From Moorella sp. Hama-1 (GTDB taxonomy: Bacteria > Bacillota > DSM-521 > Neomoorellales > Neomoorellaceae): DNA of 64,000 nt. Of this stretch, positions 29,023-38,633 are shown one piece after another (the first letter of the stretch is position 1; each line of letters opens with the position of its first letter). The position numbers and the translations under genes were made by a program. The notes under the pieces are model-generated. The model was given only the letters and a program-made list of their open reading frames with translations. It searched no databases and was not told where the DNA came from. The DNA lies in assembly GCF_023734095.1 (NCBI RefSeq), contig NZ_AP024620.1:62001-126000 (forward strand), written 5' to 3'.

Positions 29023-29681
29023 CTGTCCTGGCCGGGAGGCGGCCCGTCGTCCTTCTTTTGGCCAAAGGGCAGGCGCCGCCAGTAGCGGTTGACAGTTTCA
29101 CCGACCTTGCGGGGGATAACACCGGCGTTATCCAGGGTTTTGCCGGCGTTTTTGCAGGCGTCCTGCCAGTTGATGCTTAACAGGCCGCCGGGTTTCTGGA
29201 GGGCCTCTTCAGCGCCGGCCCGAGCAATGAGGGCGTCCCGGCCACAGGTGATGATCTGGGCGGTTTCCAGGGAACGCGCCCCCTGGAGGAGGCCGCCTTT
29301 AACGTCCAGGTAGTGGATTTTACCATCCTGGGGGTCAAAACGAAAATCCTCCACCGTACCCAGGACGGTGCCCTCTTCCGTAATGACCCTGGCCCCCAGG
29401 AGGGGCAGGGGGTGTTTGGCCAGGGCTTCCAGCTCGGGTAGAGAACTGAGTTTGACCACGGCTGTGGCCTCATCAACAGTAACGGCATGGCTACCGACGC
29501 TTTTGACATGGCTGTAAGGGATGACCGGTTGTTCCTTAAACCACCCTTTGCGGTCAACGGTAAAGGCGGCGATGGTCATTTGCTGGTGGTCAATGAGCAG
29601 GCGTTTAATGCGCCCCAGCTGGTGACCATCGGCCAGGCTAACCACCGGCATGCCCATGAGTTTTTTACTGGTATAATACAT
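29019..29681 (-). CDS. PRC-barrel domain protein
   Basis: 220 aa from ATG 29681, preceded by GGGAGGTGAGGCAG; a GTG at 29690 is inside that site. Two PRC-barrel domains are visible: about 5-75 ([37 protein letters not shown]) and about 85-155 ([37 protein letters not shown]). PRC barrels occur in RimM and in YlmC/YmxH-like sporulation proteins; the function here is unknown. It is convergent with prs and divergent from ctc. Confidence 0.78.
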   Translation of the reverse strand: MYYTSKKLMGMPVVSLADGHQLGRIKRLLIDHQQMTIAAFTVDRKGWFKEQPVIPYSHVKSVGSHAVTVDEATAVVKLSSLPELEALAKHPLPLLGARVITEEGTVLGTVEDFRFDPQDGKIHYLDVKGGLLQGARSLETAQIITCGRDALIARAGAEEALQKPGGLLSINWQDACKNAGKTLDNAGVIPRKVGETVNRYWRRLPFGQKKDDGPPPGQDS

Positions 29682-29791
29682 CTGCCTCACCTCCCGGCTT
29701 ATACATGCTTATTCAGCCGGGGGAAGGTTTATGCTGCCAACAAGCAGGCTAAACTTAAAACTAAACTTAAAAAATAAAGGAGCTGGGACAT

Positions 29792-30421
29792 ATGCAGGCC
29801 CAAACAGTAAGGGTAGATCTACGTCCGCAAACAGGTAAACAGTCGGCCCGGCGGCTGCGCCGGCAAGGAAAACTACCGGGGGTGCTCTACGGCAAGAAAG
29901 CCGGCAACCTGGCAGTAGTCATCCCCGGCCGGGAACTCGAACACATCCTGGCTACAGAGGGCGAGAATGCCTTATTGAAGCTGAAGATCACCGGGGGAGA
30001 CCAGGAAAAAGAATTCGCCGCTGTTATCCGGGAGATCCAGCGCCACCCCATCAAGGGTAACCTGACCCATGTCGATTTCTACCAGGTTTCCCTGGAGGAT
30101 AAGCTTAAGGCAACGGTACCGGTAGTCCTGGAGGGTGAAGCCCGGGGGGTCAAGGAAGGCGGTATCCTCCAGCACGGCGCCCGGGAGATTGAGGTTGAAA
30201 GCCTGCCCGGGGATTTGCCGGAAAGTATCGTCGTGGACGTCAGCAGCCTGGGTATAGGTGAACACCTGACGGTAGGCGATATTAAGGTGCCGGCCGGGGT
30301 CAAGGTTCTGTCAGATCCGGATACCATTGTCGCCCTGGTGGTAACCACCCGCGCGGCCGATACTGGGACCACCGAGGAGACGTCACCCGCAGAGACCCCG
30401 GCCGCCCCGGCAGAAGAATAG
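29792..30421 (+). CDS. rplY: 50S ribosomal protein L25, general stress (Ctc) form
   Basis: 209 aa, the long CTC form with both the L25 5S-rRNA-binding domain (LRPQTGKQSARRLRRQGKLPGVLYGKK...) and a C-terminal TL5 domain (GVKEGGILQHGAREIEVESLPGDLPESIVVDVSSLGIGEHLTVGDI). A low-complexity acidic tail ends it. It binds 5S rRNA. The site AAAGGAGCTGGGACAT precedes ATG 29792. Next to pth, as in B. subtilis (ctc-spoVC). Confidence 0.95.
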   Translation: MQAQTVRVDLRPQTGKQSARRLRRQGKLPGVLYGKKAGNLAVVIPGRELEHILATEGENALLKLKITGGDQEKEFAAVIREIQRHPIKGNLTHVDFYQVSLEDKLKATVPVVLEGEARGVKEGGILQHGAREIEVESLPGDLPESIVVDVSSLGIGEHLTVGDIKVPAGVKVLSDPDTIVALVVTTRAADTGTTEETSPAETPAAPAEE

Positions 30422-30430
30422 ACCAGGGGG

Positions 30431-31003
30431 GTGGCGCCGGTGCTGATGGTCGTAGGTCTGGGCAACCCCGGGCGCCGTTACGAGGCTACCCGGCATAATG
30501 CCGGTTTCATGGCCGTCGATCTTCTGGCCGATGACCTGGGGATCAGCCTGGACCGGACCCGGGACCAGGCCATAACCGGCCAGGGCCTGGTCGGAAACAA
30601 CCGGGTCCTCCTGGTCAAGCCCCAGACGTATATGAATAACAGTGGTCAGGCCGTCGCCCCCTTGGCGCGCTGGTACGGCATTGCCCCGGAAGCCATCCTG
30701 GTCATCCACGATGACCTGGATCTGGCCCCGGGGCGGCTACGTCTCCGGCCGGGAGGTAGTTCCGGGGGCCACCGGGGCCTGCAGTCAATTATGACCCACC
30801 TGGGGACCACCAGTATTCCCCGGTTAAAAATAGGTATTGGCCGGCCGGCGGATGGGGAAGATGTAGTTGACTACGTCTTGCAGCCCTTTAGCCAGAGTGA
30901 CTGGGAATTGGTACGGCCGGTGCTCCTCAAAGCGGCAGAAGCAGCCCGTTTTCTCCTGGAGGGGGGCGGTATGGAGGAGGCCATGAACCGCTTTAACCAT
31001 TAA
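30431..31003 (+). CDS. pth: Peptidyl-tRNA hydrolase
   Basis: 190 aa. Active-site features are VVGLGNPGRRYEATRHNAGF (catalytic His in TRHNAGF), LVKPQTYMNNSG and VIHDDLDLAPGRLRLRPGGSSGGHRGLQSI. It releases tRNA from peptidyl-tRNA dropped by stalled ribosomes; in B. subtilis the gene (spoVC) is needed for sporulation. GTG 30431 lies 9 bp after the rplY stop, with CCAGGGGGGT as ribosome-binding site. Confidence 0.96.
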   Translation: MAPVLMVVGLGNPGRRYEATRHNAGFMAVDLLADDLGISLDRTRDQAITGQGLVGNNRVLLVKPQTYMNNSGQAVAPLARWYGIAPEAILVIHDDLDLAPGRLRLRPGGSSGGHRGLQSIMTHLGTTSIPRLKIGIGRPADGEDVVDYVLQPFSQSDWELVRPVLLKAAEAARFLLEGGGMEEAMNRFNH

Positions 31004-31082
31004 TGGAGCACACCGCCCGGGGCTGCCCCTGCCGGGGTCGGGCTGTCAGGCTATAGCTTGCGGGTCATTTTACCCTGGCGGG

Positions 31083-31526
31083 GTGGTAGTTTTGCCTGCT
31101 GTTAAAACCCTCCTGGTAGGTTTTCTGGCCGCCCTGGGAGCCGGCCTTTTGAACCAGTTACTACTGGGCCAGCGGGTCCGGCATGTGCCGGCCACCTTGG
31201 GGCCCCTTGTTGAAGAGGCTTTAAAGACAGGCCTGGCTCTGGTCACGGGGACCTCCCTGCCCGGTGTCCATAGTACCTTCGGGTTGGTAGAGGGGCTGTG
31301 GGAACTCGGATGTAGGCCAGTTAAGCCCGGAGGGTATTTTACCAGGTGGGGGCCGGCCCTGGCAGCCCTGGGAGGCCATTCCCTGTTCGGCTGGCTGGCC
31401 TTTCTGGCCTATAATCGCACCAGTCGGCCCAGCCTGGCCTGGGCTATAGGCTTCCTGGCCCATCTGGCCTGGAACAGGGGCATTATCAGCCTCCATTGCC
31501 GCCCCTGGCGCCGCTACAAAACTTGA
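31083..31526 (+). CDS. Small PrsW-like membrane protein (putative intramembrane protease)
   Basis: 147 aa with about four hydrophobic stretches. Residues arranged as in PrsW/CPBP-type intramembrane metalloproteases are visible: GPLVEEALKTGLAL (EExxK), STFGLVEGLWE (a second Glu set), GGHSLFGWLAFLA (His) and FLAHLAWNR (second His plus Asn). These polar residues inside membrane segments suggest a metal site. It is much shorter than PrsW. It occupies the place of fin/yabK between pth and mfd but is unrelated to Fin, a small zinc-finger-like protein. Assignment is from motif pattern only. Confidence 0.6.
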   Translation: MVVLPAVKTLLVGFLAALGAGLLNQLLLGQRVRHVPATLGPLVEEALKTGLALVTGTSLPGVHSTFGLVEGLWELGCRPVKPGGYFTRWGPALAALGGHSLFGWLAFLAYNRTSRPSLAWAIGFLAHLAWNRGIISLHCRPWRRYKT

Positions 31527-31552
31527 CTTCTACCACCGGGGACGAATATAAT
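31523..31552 (+). promoter_or_regulatory. Sigma-A type promoter of mfd
   Basis: TTGACT (31523-31528), 18-bp spacer, TATAAT (31547-31552). The -35 overlaps the last codons of the preceding gene. The leader to the mfd ATG is about 100 nt. Confidence 0.7.
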
Positions 31553-31662
31553 ATATACTGAAGTTATAATTGATAGTATAGATGGGGCCCGCGGTCAGGG
31601 CCTTTTATTAGTCCATCAAGGCTTGACCGGGCCGGGTTCAATCTTTTTTTGGAGTGCGCTAG

Positions 31663-34600
31663 ATGTACAATAAAGGCATATTGGAAATTATCAGAGATAG
31701 TGAACAATTTCACGCCATCTGCAGTGGGCTACGCCAGGGCCTGGGGGAGTTGCAACTCTACGGCCTGCCGGAGGGTTTGAAAGGCCTGTGGCTGGCGGCC
31801 ATGCTGGACGAGTTTCAACCCATTTTAGTGGTGACCGCCGGCAATGAGGAAGCCCAGCGCCTAGCAGCAGATATTGATTCCTTCTGGCCAGGGGAGGGTA
31901 TTGGTTATTTGCCGCCGGATGAACTCCTGCCGGTGGAGGTCTATACCCCCAGCCCGGAACTGGCCACCCAGCGCCTGAAGGTCCTCACGGACCTGGTCAG
32001 CGGCCGGACCCGGATCCTGGTGGCGCCGGTAGAAGTCCTCCTCCGCCGGCTGCCACCCCCTGGGACCCTGTCCCGATCCCTCCAGGCCCTGGAGGTTGGC
32101 CAGGTCATTGATCGGGAGGCCCTCCTGCAGAAACTCATTGCCCTGGGTTACCGGCGGGAAGAGGTTGTGGAAGCCCCGGGCCAGCTGGCGGTAAGGGGAG
32201 GCATTATTGACATCTTCCCCCTGGGGGCTGATGAACCCCTGCGTTTGGAACTCTTTGGCGATGAAATCGATTCCTTGCGCCGTTTTGATCCGGCGACCCA
32301 GCGTTCCGTGGCCGACCTGCGGGCAGTGCTCCTGGGCCCGGCCCAGGAAGTGCTCCCGCCCCCGGATCTCGCACCGGGATTGGAGGCGTTGAAGGCAGAA
32401 TTTTCCCAGACCTATACCCTCCTGCGCCGGCGCCAGCCCCAGGCGGCCCGGGAATTAAAGGAAAGGGTTCAGGGGTTAATAGCCATCCTGGAGACAGGCT
32501 CCTGGCCCGAAGGTAGTAAACAACTGCAGCCCTTTTTCTACCCCCACCAGGTCACCCTCTTTGACTACTTCCAGCGCCGGCCCCTGGTAATCCTGGACGA
32601 CCCGGCGCACCTGCTGGAAGAGATGCGCCGCCGGGAACAACAGCGCCTGGGTATCTTTACCGATATGCTGGCCGCCGGTCTGGTTTTACCTTCCCAGGGC
32701 CAGGCCTACCTGGAGAGCGCCGATCTGGAGCGCCTGTGGCAGCGTAACCAGCGCCTCTATTTCGCCCTTTTACCCCGCCGGGTCCCGGGTACCAGTCCCC
32801 AGCGGTCGGTGGGCCTCAGTGCCCAGGCTCTCCCTGCCTTTCAGGGTAAGCTGGGCTTGGTGGTGGAAGAACTGAGCCGCTGGCGCCGGGAGGGGTACCG
32901 CGGCGTTTTAATGGTAGCCGACCCGAACCGGGTGGTTGCCCTGCGCCAGGCCCTGGCGGAACAGGGGATTGAAGCCAGCTCCCAGTCCGAGGCCAGGGAA
33001 ACCCTGCAGCGGGGCGAGATAATAATTGTTTCCGGGCGCCTGCGCCAGGGTTTTACCTGGCCGGAGATGCGCCTGGCCATTATCGGCGACACGGAGATCT
33101 ACGGTCCCGTAAAAAGGCCGCGGCGGGTTAAGACACCCCGCCAGGGGAGCAAGATTAACTCCTTTAGCGATCTCAAAGAAGGAGATTATGTCGTCCACGT
33201 CCACCACGGCATTGGCCGTTACCTGGGCCTCCAGCAACTGGACGTAGGCGGGGTTAAGAAAGACTATCTTCTTATCCAGTATGCAGGCAAGGATCGCCTT
33301 TATGTACCCGTGGACCAGGTTTCCCTGGTGCAGAAGTATGTTGGCAGCGAAGGCCATGTACCCCGCCTCTACCGCCTGGGGGGCAATGAGTGGAACAAGG
33401 TGAAGAGCCGGGTCCAGGAAGCCGTCCAGGAGATGGCCCGGGAACTCCTGGATCTCTATGCCCGGCGAGAAGCCATCCCCGGCCACGCCTTTGGGCCCGA
33501 CACCCCCTGGCAGCGGGAGTTCGAGGAGGCTTTTCCCTATACAGAAACTCCGGACCAGCTCCGGGCTATCGCCGAGGTCAAGGCTGACATGGAAAAGCCC
33601 CGGCCCATGGACCGCCTTCTTTGCGGTGATGTGGGCTATGGCAAGACGGAGGTGGCCATGCGGGCGGCCTTCAAGGCGGTTATGGACGGTATGCAGGTTG
33701 CTGTTCTGGTGCCGACAACCATCCTGGCCCAGCAGCACTATGAAACCTTTAAAGCCCGGTTTGCTCCCTTCGCCGTGAAGGTGGCTGTATTAAGCCGCTT
33801 CTGTTCACCCAAAGAACAGCGAACGGTGGTCGAAGCTTTAAAGCGGGGTACGGTGGATGTAGTTATCGGTACCCACCGTCTCCTCTCCAGCGATGTTAAT
33901 TTCCAGAACCTGGGCCTGGTAATCGTTGATGAGGAACAGCGCTTTGGTGTTGCCCATAAAGAAAAGCTAAAAAAACTGCGCTACACCGTCGACGTCCTGA
34001 CCATGACGGCCACCCCCATTCCCCGCACCCTGCATATGGCCATGGCCGGGGTGCGCGATATGAGCCTGATTGAGACGCCGCCTGAGGATCGCTTCCCGGT
34101 GCAAACCTACGTGGTCGAGTACAACCCGGAAATGGTACGGGAGGCCATCCGCCGGGAGCTGGACCGGGGCGGCCAGGTCTTTGTAGTGCATAACCGGGTG
34201 CAGGACATCGACCGTTTCGCCTACCATATCCAACAGCTGGTCCCCGAGGCCCGGGTAGGTATCGGCCACGGCCAGATGGGCGAAGAAGAGCTGGAGAATG
34301 TCATGCTGGACTTTATCAACGACCGTTATGACGTCCTGGTGAGTACCACCATCGTGGAAAACGGCCTGGATATCCAGAATGCCAATACCCTGATTGTCGA
34401 CGAGAGCGATAACTTCGGCCTGGCCCAGCTCTACCAGTTGCGGGGGCGGGTCGGCCGCAGCAACCGCCTGGCCTACGCCTATTTTACCTACCGGCCGGAC
34501 AAAGTCCTGGGCGAAGTGGCGGAGAAACGCCTGGCCGCCATCCGGGACTTTACTGCCTTTGGTTCCGGTTATAAAATCGCCCTGCGGGACCTGCAGATCC

Positions 34601-35277
34601 GGGGCGCCGGCAACTTCCTGGGTCCCGAGCAGCATGGCCACATGATGGCCGTTGGTTTTGACCTCTACTGCCAGCTCCTGGAGGAAGCGGTCCAGAAATT
34701 AAAACAACAGCGCGAGGATATTGACGGGACGGTACGGGCTCCGGCAGCGGAGGACCATCAGGTCGCCCCCATTGAACTGGCAGTGGACACCTTCTTGAGT
34801 GACGAGTATGTCCCGGAGGCCACCCTGAAGATGGAGCTTTATCACCGCTTGATGGCTGCCGGCGACCTGGCCGGCGTCGAGGATATCGCTGCGGAAATGG
34901 AGGATCGCTACGGCCCGCCACCGCCGGAAGCCCGGAACCTGCTGGCCCTGACCAGGGTACGCCTCCTGGCCCGGGAGGTGGGGGTAATTAGCGTCACCCA
35001 GAAGAACCGGGAGGTAGAGTTGAGTTTTGGCCAGCACGCCGGCTTGCGGGGAGAGAAGCTCTTGCAGCTGACCCAGTATTTCCCCCGGCGGCTGGCCTTC
35101 TCCTCCGCCGGTGGTCTGACCATCAGGGTCAGGGTTATGGGCCTGGGCCAGGAGGAGTTACTGAATCTCCTGGAGAAAATCCTGGCCAGGATTAAAGAGC
35201 TCATCAGCGAAACGGACGCTGGCCGGCCGGAGTCCCGGACCGCCATGGGAGCCATCCAGGGTTCGAATCTTGTATAA
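31663..35277 (+). CDS. mfd: Transcription-repair coupling factor
   Basis: 1204 aa. N-terminal UvrB-like domains begin GLPEGLKGLWLAAMLDEFQPILVVTAG. The RNA polymerase-interacting domain (about 500-570) has LKEGDYVVHVHHGIGRYLGL. Helicase motifs are Walker A LCGDVGYGKTEVAMRAAF (about 648), DEEQRFG (about 755), TATPIPRTLHMA, and the TRG-region QLRGRVGRSNRLAYAYFTY. The C-terminal TRCF domain is present. It removes stalled RNA polymerase and recruits UvrA. ATG 31663 follows TTTGGAGTGCGCTAG. Confidence 0.97.
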   Translation: MYNKGILEIIRDSEQFHAICSGLRQGLGELQLYGLPEGLKGLWLAAMLDEFQPILVVTAGNEEAQRLAADIDSFWPGEGIGYLPPDELLPVEVYTPSPELATQRLKVLTDLVSGRTRILVAPVEVLLRRLPPPGTLSRSLQALEVGQVIDREALLQKLIALGYRREEVVEAPGQLAVRGGIIDIFPLGADEPLRLELFGDEIDSLRRFDPATQRSVADLRAVLLGPAQEVLPPPDLAPGLEALKAEFSQTYTLLRRRQPQAARELKERVQGLIAILETGSWPEGSKQLQPFFYPHQVTLFDYFQRRPLVILDDPAHLLEEMRRREQQRLGIFTDMLAAGLVLPSQGQAYLESADLERLWQRNQRLYFALLPRRVPGTSPQRSVGLSAQALPAFQGKLGLVVEELSRWRREGYRGVLMVADPNRVVALRQALAEQGIEASSQSEARETLQRGEIIIVSGRLRQGFTWPEMRLAIIGDTEIYGPVKRPRRVKTPRQGSKINSFSDLKEGDYVVHVHHGIGRYLGLQQLDVGGVKKDYLLIQYAGKDRLYVPVDQVSLVQKYVGSEGHVPRLYRLGGNEWNKVKSRVQEAVQEMARELLDLYARREAIPGHAFGPDTPWQREFEEAFPYTETPDQLRAIAEVKADMEKPRPMDRLLCGDVGYGKTEVAMRAAFKAVMDGMQVAVLVPTTILAQQHYETFKARFAPFAVKVAVLSRFCSPKEQRTVVEALKRGTVDVVIGTHRLLSSDVNFQNLGLVIVDEEQRFGVAHKEKLKKLRYTVDVLTMTATPIPRTLHMAMAGVRDMSLIETPPEDRFPVQTYVVEYNPEMVREAIRRELDRGGQVFVVHNRVQDIDRFAYHIQQLVPEARVGIGHGQMGEEELENVMLDFINDRYDVLVSTTIVENGLDIQNANTLIVDESDNFGLAQLYQLRGRVGRSNRLAYAYFTYRPDKVLGEVAEKRLAAIRDFTAFGSGYKIALRDLQIRGAGNFLGPEQHGHMMAVGFDLYCQLLEEAVQKLKQQREDIDGTVRAPAAEDHQVAPIELAVDTFLSDEYVPEATLKMELYHRLMAAGDLAGVEDIAAEMEDRYGPPPPEARNLLALTRVRLLAREVGVISVTQKNREVELSFGQHAGLRGEKLLQLTQYFPRRLAFSSAGGLTIRVRVMGLGQEELLNLLEKILARIKELISETDAGRPESRTAMGAIQGSNLV

Positions 35278-35306
35278 GAGTCTATTTACGGAGGGGAGCT
35301 GCGACC

Positions 35307-36221
35307 GTGACGGTTGATATCACCCACCTCTGGCAACGACTACAGCCAGGCCTGTTCATCTTCCTGGAAAAGCTCTTCTGGGCGGCAGTCATTATGGTGG
35401 CCGCCCTGATCCTCTACCGGCTGCTCTCCGGGTTTATCCACCGCATCTTTCAGGTCACCAAGAGGGATCCCCAGCGGGAAAAGACCCTGGAAACCCTCCT
35501 TGGTTCCGCCCTGCGCTACCTTATTTATGCCGTGGCCGTGATGATGGCCCTGGACCGGTTTGTTGACATAACCCCCATTCTCGCCGGGGCCGGGGTGGTG
35601 GGCCTAGCCATCGGCTTTGGCGCCCAGAGCCTGGTCAAGGATATAATTACCGGCTTCTTTATCATCTTTGAAGACCAGTTTCACGTCGGCGACCTGGTGG
35701 AGATTAACGGTCAGGTGACGGGCACGGTGGAGGAGCTGGGCCTGCGGATTACCACCGTCCGGGAATGGAGTGGCAAAAAGTTTTATATAGCCAACAGTGA
35801 AATCAAAACTATCCGCAACTACAACCGGGATGAACTGCGGGCTATTGTTACGGCTACCTTTCCCTTTGAAGAAGACCCGCGGCGTATCCGGGCGGTCCTG
35901 GAACAGGCCTGCCGGGAAGTGGAGCAGGAGTACTACGAGGCCTTTATTCCCGGCCCCGGCGGCCAGGGGCTGGCCGAGGCGCCCCACATCTATGGGGTGA
36001 GCGATATCGATAAATCGGATAAAGGGGGCCAGTTTACCATTACCGCCCGGACCTGGCCCGGGTCCCTCTGGGAAGTGGAAAGAGCCCTGCGGGAGAAAAT
36101 CTGGCAGGCCTGCAAAGATAACGGTATTCGCCTGGCTTATCCCACCAGGGTCTATGTTGGTAACCAGCCCGGGGAAGGTGACGACGGGGTGGGCAGTTTC
36201 ATGGGTGCTGGAGGACGTTAA
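35307..36221 (+). CDS. MscS-family mechanosensitive channel
   Basis: 304 aa. Two or three N-terminal membrane helices are followed by the pore helix region GAGVVGLAIGFGAQSLVKDIITGFFIIFEDQFHVGDLVEING (about 94-135), the MscS signature, then the soluble beta domain. It opens under membrane tension to release solutes. GTG 35307 follows GGAGGGGAGCTGCGACC. It is 29 bp after mfd and probably co-transcribed. It takes a position that is not occupied by such a gene in the B. subtilis cluster. Confidence 0.92.
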   Translation: MTVDITHLWQRLQPGLFIFLEKLFWAAVIMVAALILYRLLSGFIHRIFQVTKRDPQREKTLETLLGSALRYLIYAVAVMMALDRFVDITPILAGAGVVGLAIGFGAQSLVKDIITGFFIIFEDQFHVGDLVEINGQVTGTVEELGLRITTVREWSGKKFYIANSEIKTIRNYNRDELRAIVTATFPFEEDPRRIRAVLEQACREVEQEYYEAFIPGPGGQGLAEAPHIYGVSDIDKSDKGGQFTITARTWPGSLWEVERALREKIWQACKDNGIRLAYPTRVYVGNQPGEGDDGVGSFMGAGGR

Positions 36222-36300
36222 TTACTTTTAAAACTTTATTTTTTACTGCTGAACACTTTTTTATGCAGGGTAACCAGTTATAGAAAAGGCAGGGAAAAAA

Positions 36301-36331
36301 TGAATAAACCCCCCGGCTGGATTATATACTA
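36301..36331 (+). promoter_or_regulatory. Candidate sigma-G promoter of spoVT
   Basis: TGAATA (36301-36306), 18-bp spacer, TATACTA (36325-36331), close to the forespore sigma-G consensus TGAATA/CATACTA. B. subtilis spoVT is sigma-G dependent, so site and gene agree. It lies 62 bp before the GTG start. Confidence 0.65.
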
Positions 36332-36393
36332 ACAGTGAAAGCTATCTAAGGAAAAAGGTTACCTGTAAAAGGGTAAAGGGGGGATAGACTGCA

Positions 36394-36945
36394 GTGAAAG
36401 CAACAGGCATTGTACGACGCATCGACGATCTAGGACGCGTAGTGATACCTAAAGAAATCAGGCGCACCCTGCGGATCCGCGAAGGTGATCCCCTGGAGAT
36501 CTTCGTGGACCGCGAAGGCGAGGTGATTTTGAAGAAGTACTCGCCCATTGGTGAGCTGGGGGATTTCGCCAAGGAATATGCAGATTCCCTTCACGAAGCC
36601 ATCGGCCATATTGCCTGTATCGCGGATCGAGACAATATTATTGCGGTGGCAGGTGCCCCCAAGAAGGAATTCCTAGATAAACCCATCGGGCAAGCAGTAG
36701 AAAGGGTAATGGAGGAACGCAAATCTATCCTGGCCAATTCCCCGGGTGAAGACCTTTTCCCCATTGACGGCGAGGGCGAAGCCCATAAATTTACGGCTGA
36801 GGTTATTGCCCCGATAATTGCCGAGGGAGACCCCATTGGCGCCGTTATCCTTTGTTCCCGGGAACCAGGGGTCAAAATGGGGGACATGGAGTTAAAACTG
36901 GCGGAAACGGCAGCAGGCTTTCTGGCCAAACAAATGGAGCAATAA
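36394..36945 (+). CDS. spoVT: Stage V sporulation protein T
   Basis: 183 aa. The N-terminal AbrB-type swapped-hairpin DNA-binding domain reads MKATGIVRRIDDLGRVVIPKEIRRTLRIREGDPLEIFVDREGEVILKKYSP in consecutive pieces; the C-terminal GAF-like domain has HIACIADRDNIIAVAGAPKKEFLDKPIG. SpoVT adjusts sigma-G-dependent forespore gene expression. GTG 36394 follows AAAGGGGGGATAGACTGCA. A terminator follows at once, so it is a single-gene unit. Confidence 0.96.
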   Translation: MKATGIVRRIDDLGRVVIPKEIRRTLRIREGDPLEIFVDREGEVILKKYSPIGELGDFAKEYADSLHEAIGHIACIADRDNIIAVAGAPKKEFLDKPIGQAVERVMEERKSILANSPGEDLFPIDGEGEAHKFTAEVIAPIIAEGDPIGAVILCSREPGVKMGDMELKLAETAAGFLAKQMEQ

Positions 36946-36949
36946 TGAA

Positions 36950-36977
36950 CGGCGCCCCTGGCGCCGCTTTCTTTTTT
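36950..36977 (+). terminator. Terminator of spoVT
   Basis: CGGCGCC (36950-36956) pairs with GGCGCCG (36960-36966), 3-nt loop, followed by CTTTCTTTTTT. Confidence 0.82.
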
Positions 36978-37029
36978 AGCGCTTATCTGGTACAATTAAG
37001 CGGTATTCTTTTCCTGCGAGGCGAAGCTA

Positions 37030-38556
37030 ATGGCAGGCAAGGTAATCATTGCCGGCCTGGGGCCGGGGGATCCGGCCCAGGTGCCAGCGGCCGTCCTGAC
37101 TGCCCTGGCCGGAGTGGACAGAATCTACCTGAGGACCTCCCATCACCCGGCAGTGGCTGCCCTGGAGGAGCAGGGTTTACAATGGCAATCCTTTGATACT
37201 TTTTACGAAGAAGCAGCCGATTTTGAAGAACTTTACCGGCGGATCGCCAGTTTCTTGCTCCAGGAAGCTGGGGGTCAGGCCCCGGCCCGGCCTGGCCGGC
37301 AGGAAAACCCAAGTGCGATCCCTGCCCGGGCCCCCCGGAGCCTGATCTATGCCGTGCCCGGGCATCCCCTGGTGGCCGAGAAGAGTGTGGCCTTACTCCT
37401 GGAGCAGGCCCCGGCTGCCGGGGTGGAACTGCAGATCATACCGGCCATGAGCTGCCTGGATGCCCTGTTCGCTGTTCTCCGGCTCGACCCCGCCGGGGGA
37501 TTAATCGTAAACGACGCCCTGGACTTTACGGCGCGGGGACTAGACCCTGGCCGCGGTTTGCTTCTCACCCAGGTATACAACCGCCGGGTGGCCGGGGAAG
37601 TTAAGCTGGAACTAATGAAGGTCTACCCTGATGAACACCCGGCGACCGTCGTCCGCGGGGCTGGACTCCCTGATGGTGAACGGGTGGCCACCGTACCCCT
37701 CTATGCCATCGACCGGTTGGACTGGGTCGATCACCTGACCAGTCTCTACCTGCCTCCCTGCCCTGAAGCCCGGGACCGGACCCTGGCCGGCCTGGAGGCC
37801 ATTATGGCCCGGCTGCGGGAACCGGGGGGTTGCCCCTGGGATCGAGAGCAAACCCATGAGTCTCTGAAACGCTACCTGGTGGAAGAGACCTATGAGGTCC
37901 TGGAGGCTATCGACAGTGGGGACATGAATAAACTATGCGAAGAATTGGGAGACTTACTGCTACAAGTAGTCTTTCATGCCCGGCTGGCCGAGGAAGAGGG
38001 CGACTTTACCCTGGCCGACTGCCTGGAGGCCATCTGCACCAAGATGCGACGGCGCCATCCCCATGTTTTTGGTCCGGCCGTCCTGAATACGGCCGGGGAG
38101 GTGCTGGTACGCTGGGACCAGATCAAGGCTGCCGAAAAGAGAGAGCAGGGAGAAGAAGCGCCCTCGGTGCTGAGTGTTCCCCGGGGCCTGCCGGCCCTGT
38201 TAAAGGCCCTCAAGGTCCAGGAACAGGCCGCCCGGGTGGGTTTTGACTGGGCGGACATAGATGATGTCTGGGCCAAGGTCGGGGAAGAGATGGACGAGCT
38301 AAAACGAACCCTTAACAGCACCGGCAAGGCGGAACAGGCCGCCGAGCTGGGGGATACCCTGTTCTCCCTGGTTAACCTGGCCCGCTGGCTGCGGGTGGAG
38401 CCCGAGGCGGCCCTCCAGGCAACCATCGACAAATTCAGCCGCCGTTTTCGCTATATTGAGCAAGCAGCCCGGGACCAGGGCCGCGATATCGAGGAACTTA
38501 CCCTGGCGGAGATGGACGCTCTCTGGGAAAAAGCGAAAAAAATTAGCCTATCGTAG
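37030..38556 (+). CDS. mazG: Tetrapyrrole methylase-like/MazG fusion (YabN)
   Basis: 508 aa. The N-terminal domain (1-220) is a tetrapyrrole methylase fold (VIIAGLGPGDPAQVPAAVLTAL, YAVPGHPLVAEKSVALLLEQ). The C-terminal MazG nucleotide pyrophosphohydrolase (about 250-508) has LREPGGCPWDREQTHESLKRYLVEETYEVLEAID and EELGDLLLQVVFHARLAEEEG, with the EExxE-type metal ligands, and a second degenerate MazG half. It hydrolyses NTPs, perhaps damaged ones. Same fusion and place as B. subtilis yabN. ATG 37030 follows GCGAGGCGAAGCTA. Confidence 0.93.
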   Translation: MAGKVIIAGLGPGDPAQVPAAVLTALAGVDRIYLRTSHHPAVAALEEQGLQWQSFDTFYEEAADFEELYRRIASFLLQEAGGQAPARPGRQENPSAIPARAPRSLIYAVPGHPLVAEKSVALLLEQAPAAGVELQIIPAMSCLDALFAVLRLDPAGGLIVNDALDFTARGLDPGRGLLLTQVYNRRVAGEVKLELMKVYPDEHPATVVRGAGLPDGERVATVPLYAIDRLDWVDHLTSLYLPPCPEARDRTLAGLEAIMARLREPGGCPWDREQTHESLKRYLVEETYEVLEAIDSGDMNKLCEELGDLLLQVVFHARLAEEEGDFTLADCLEAICTKMRRRHPHVFGPAVLNTAGEVLVRWDQIKAAEKREQGEEAPSVLSVPRGLPALLKALKVQEQAARVGFDWADIDDVWAKVGEEMDELKRTLNSTGKAEQAAELGDTLFSLVNLARWLRVEPEAALQATIDKFSRRFRYIEQAARDQGRDIEELTLAEMDALWEKAKKISLS

Positions 38557-38633
38557 CTGGAAATGCAGGAGATTGTTGGATTGTAGCGAATACATGACGA
38601 CAAGGGCACATGTTTATGCAGGAGGGATTAATA

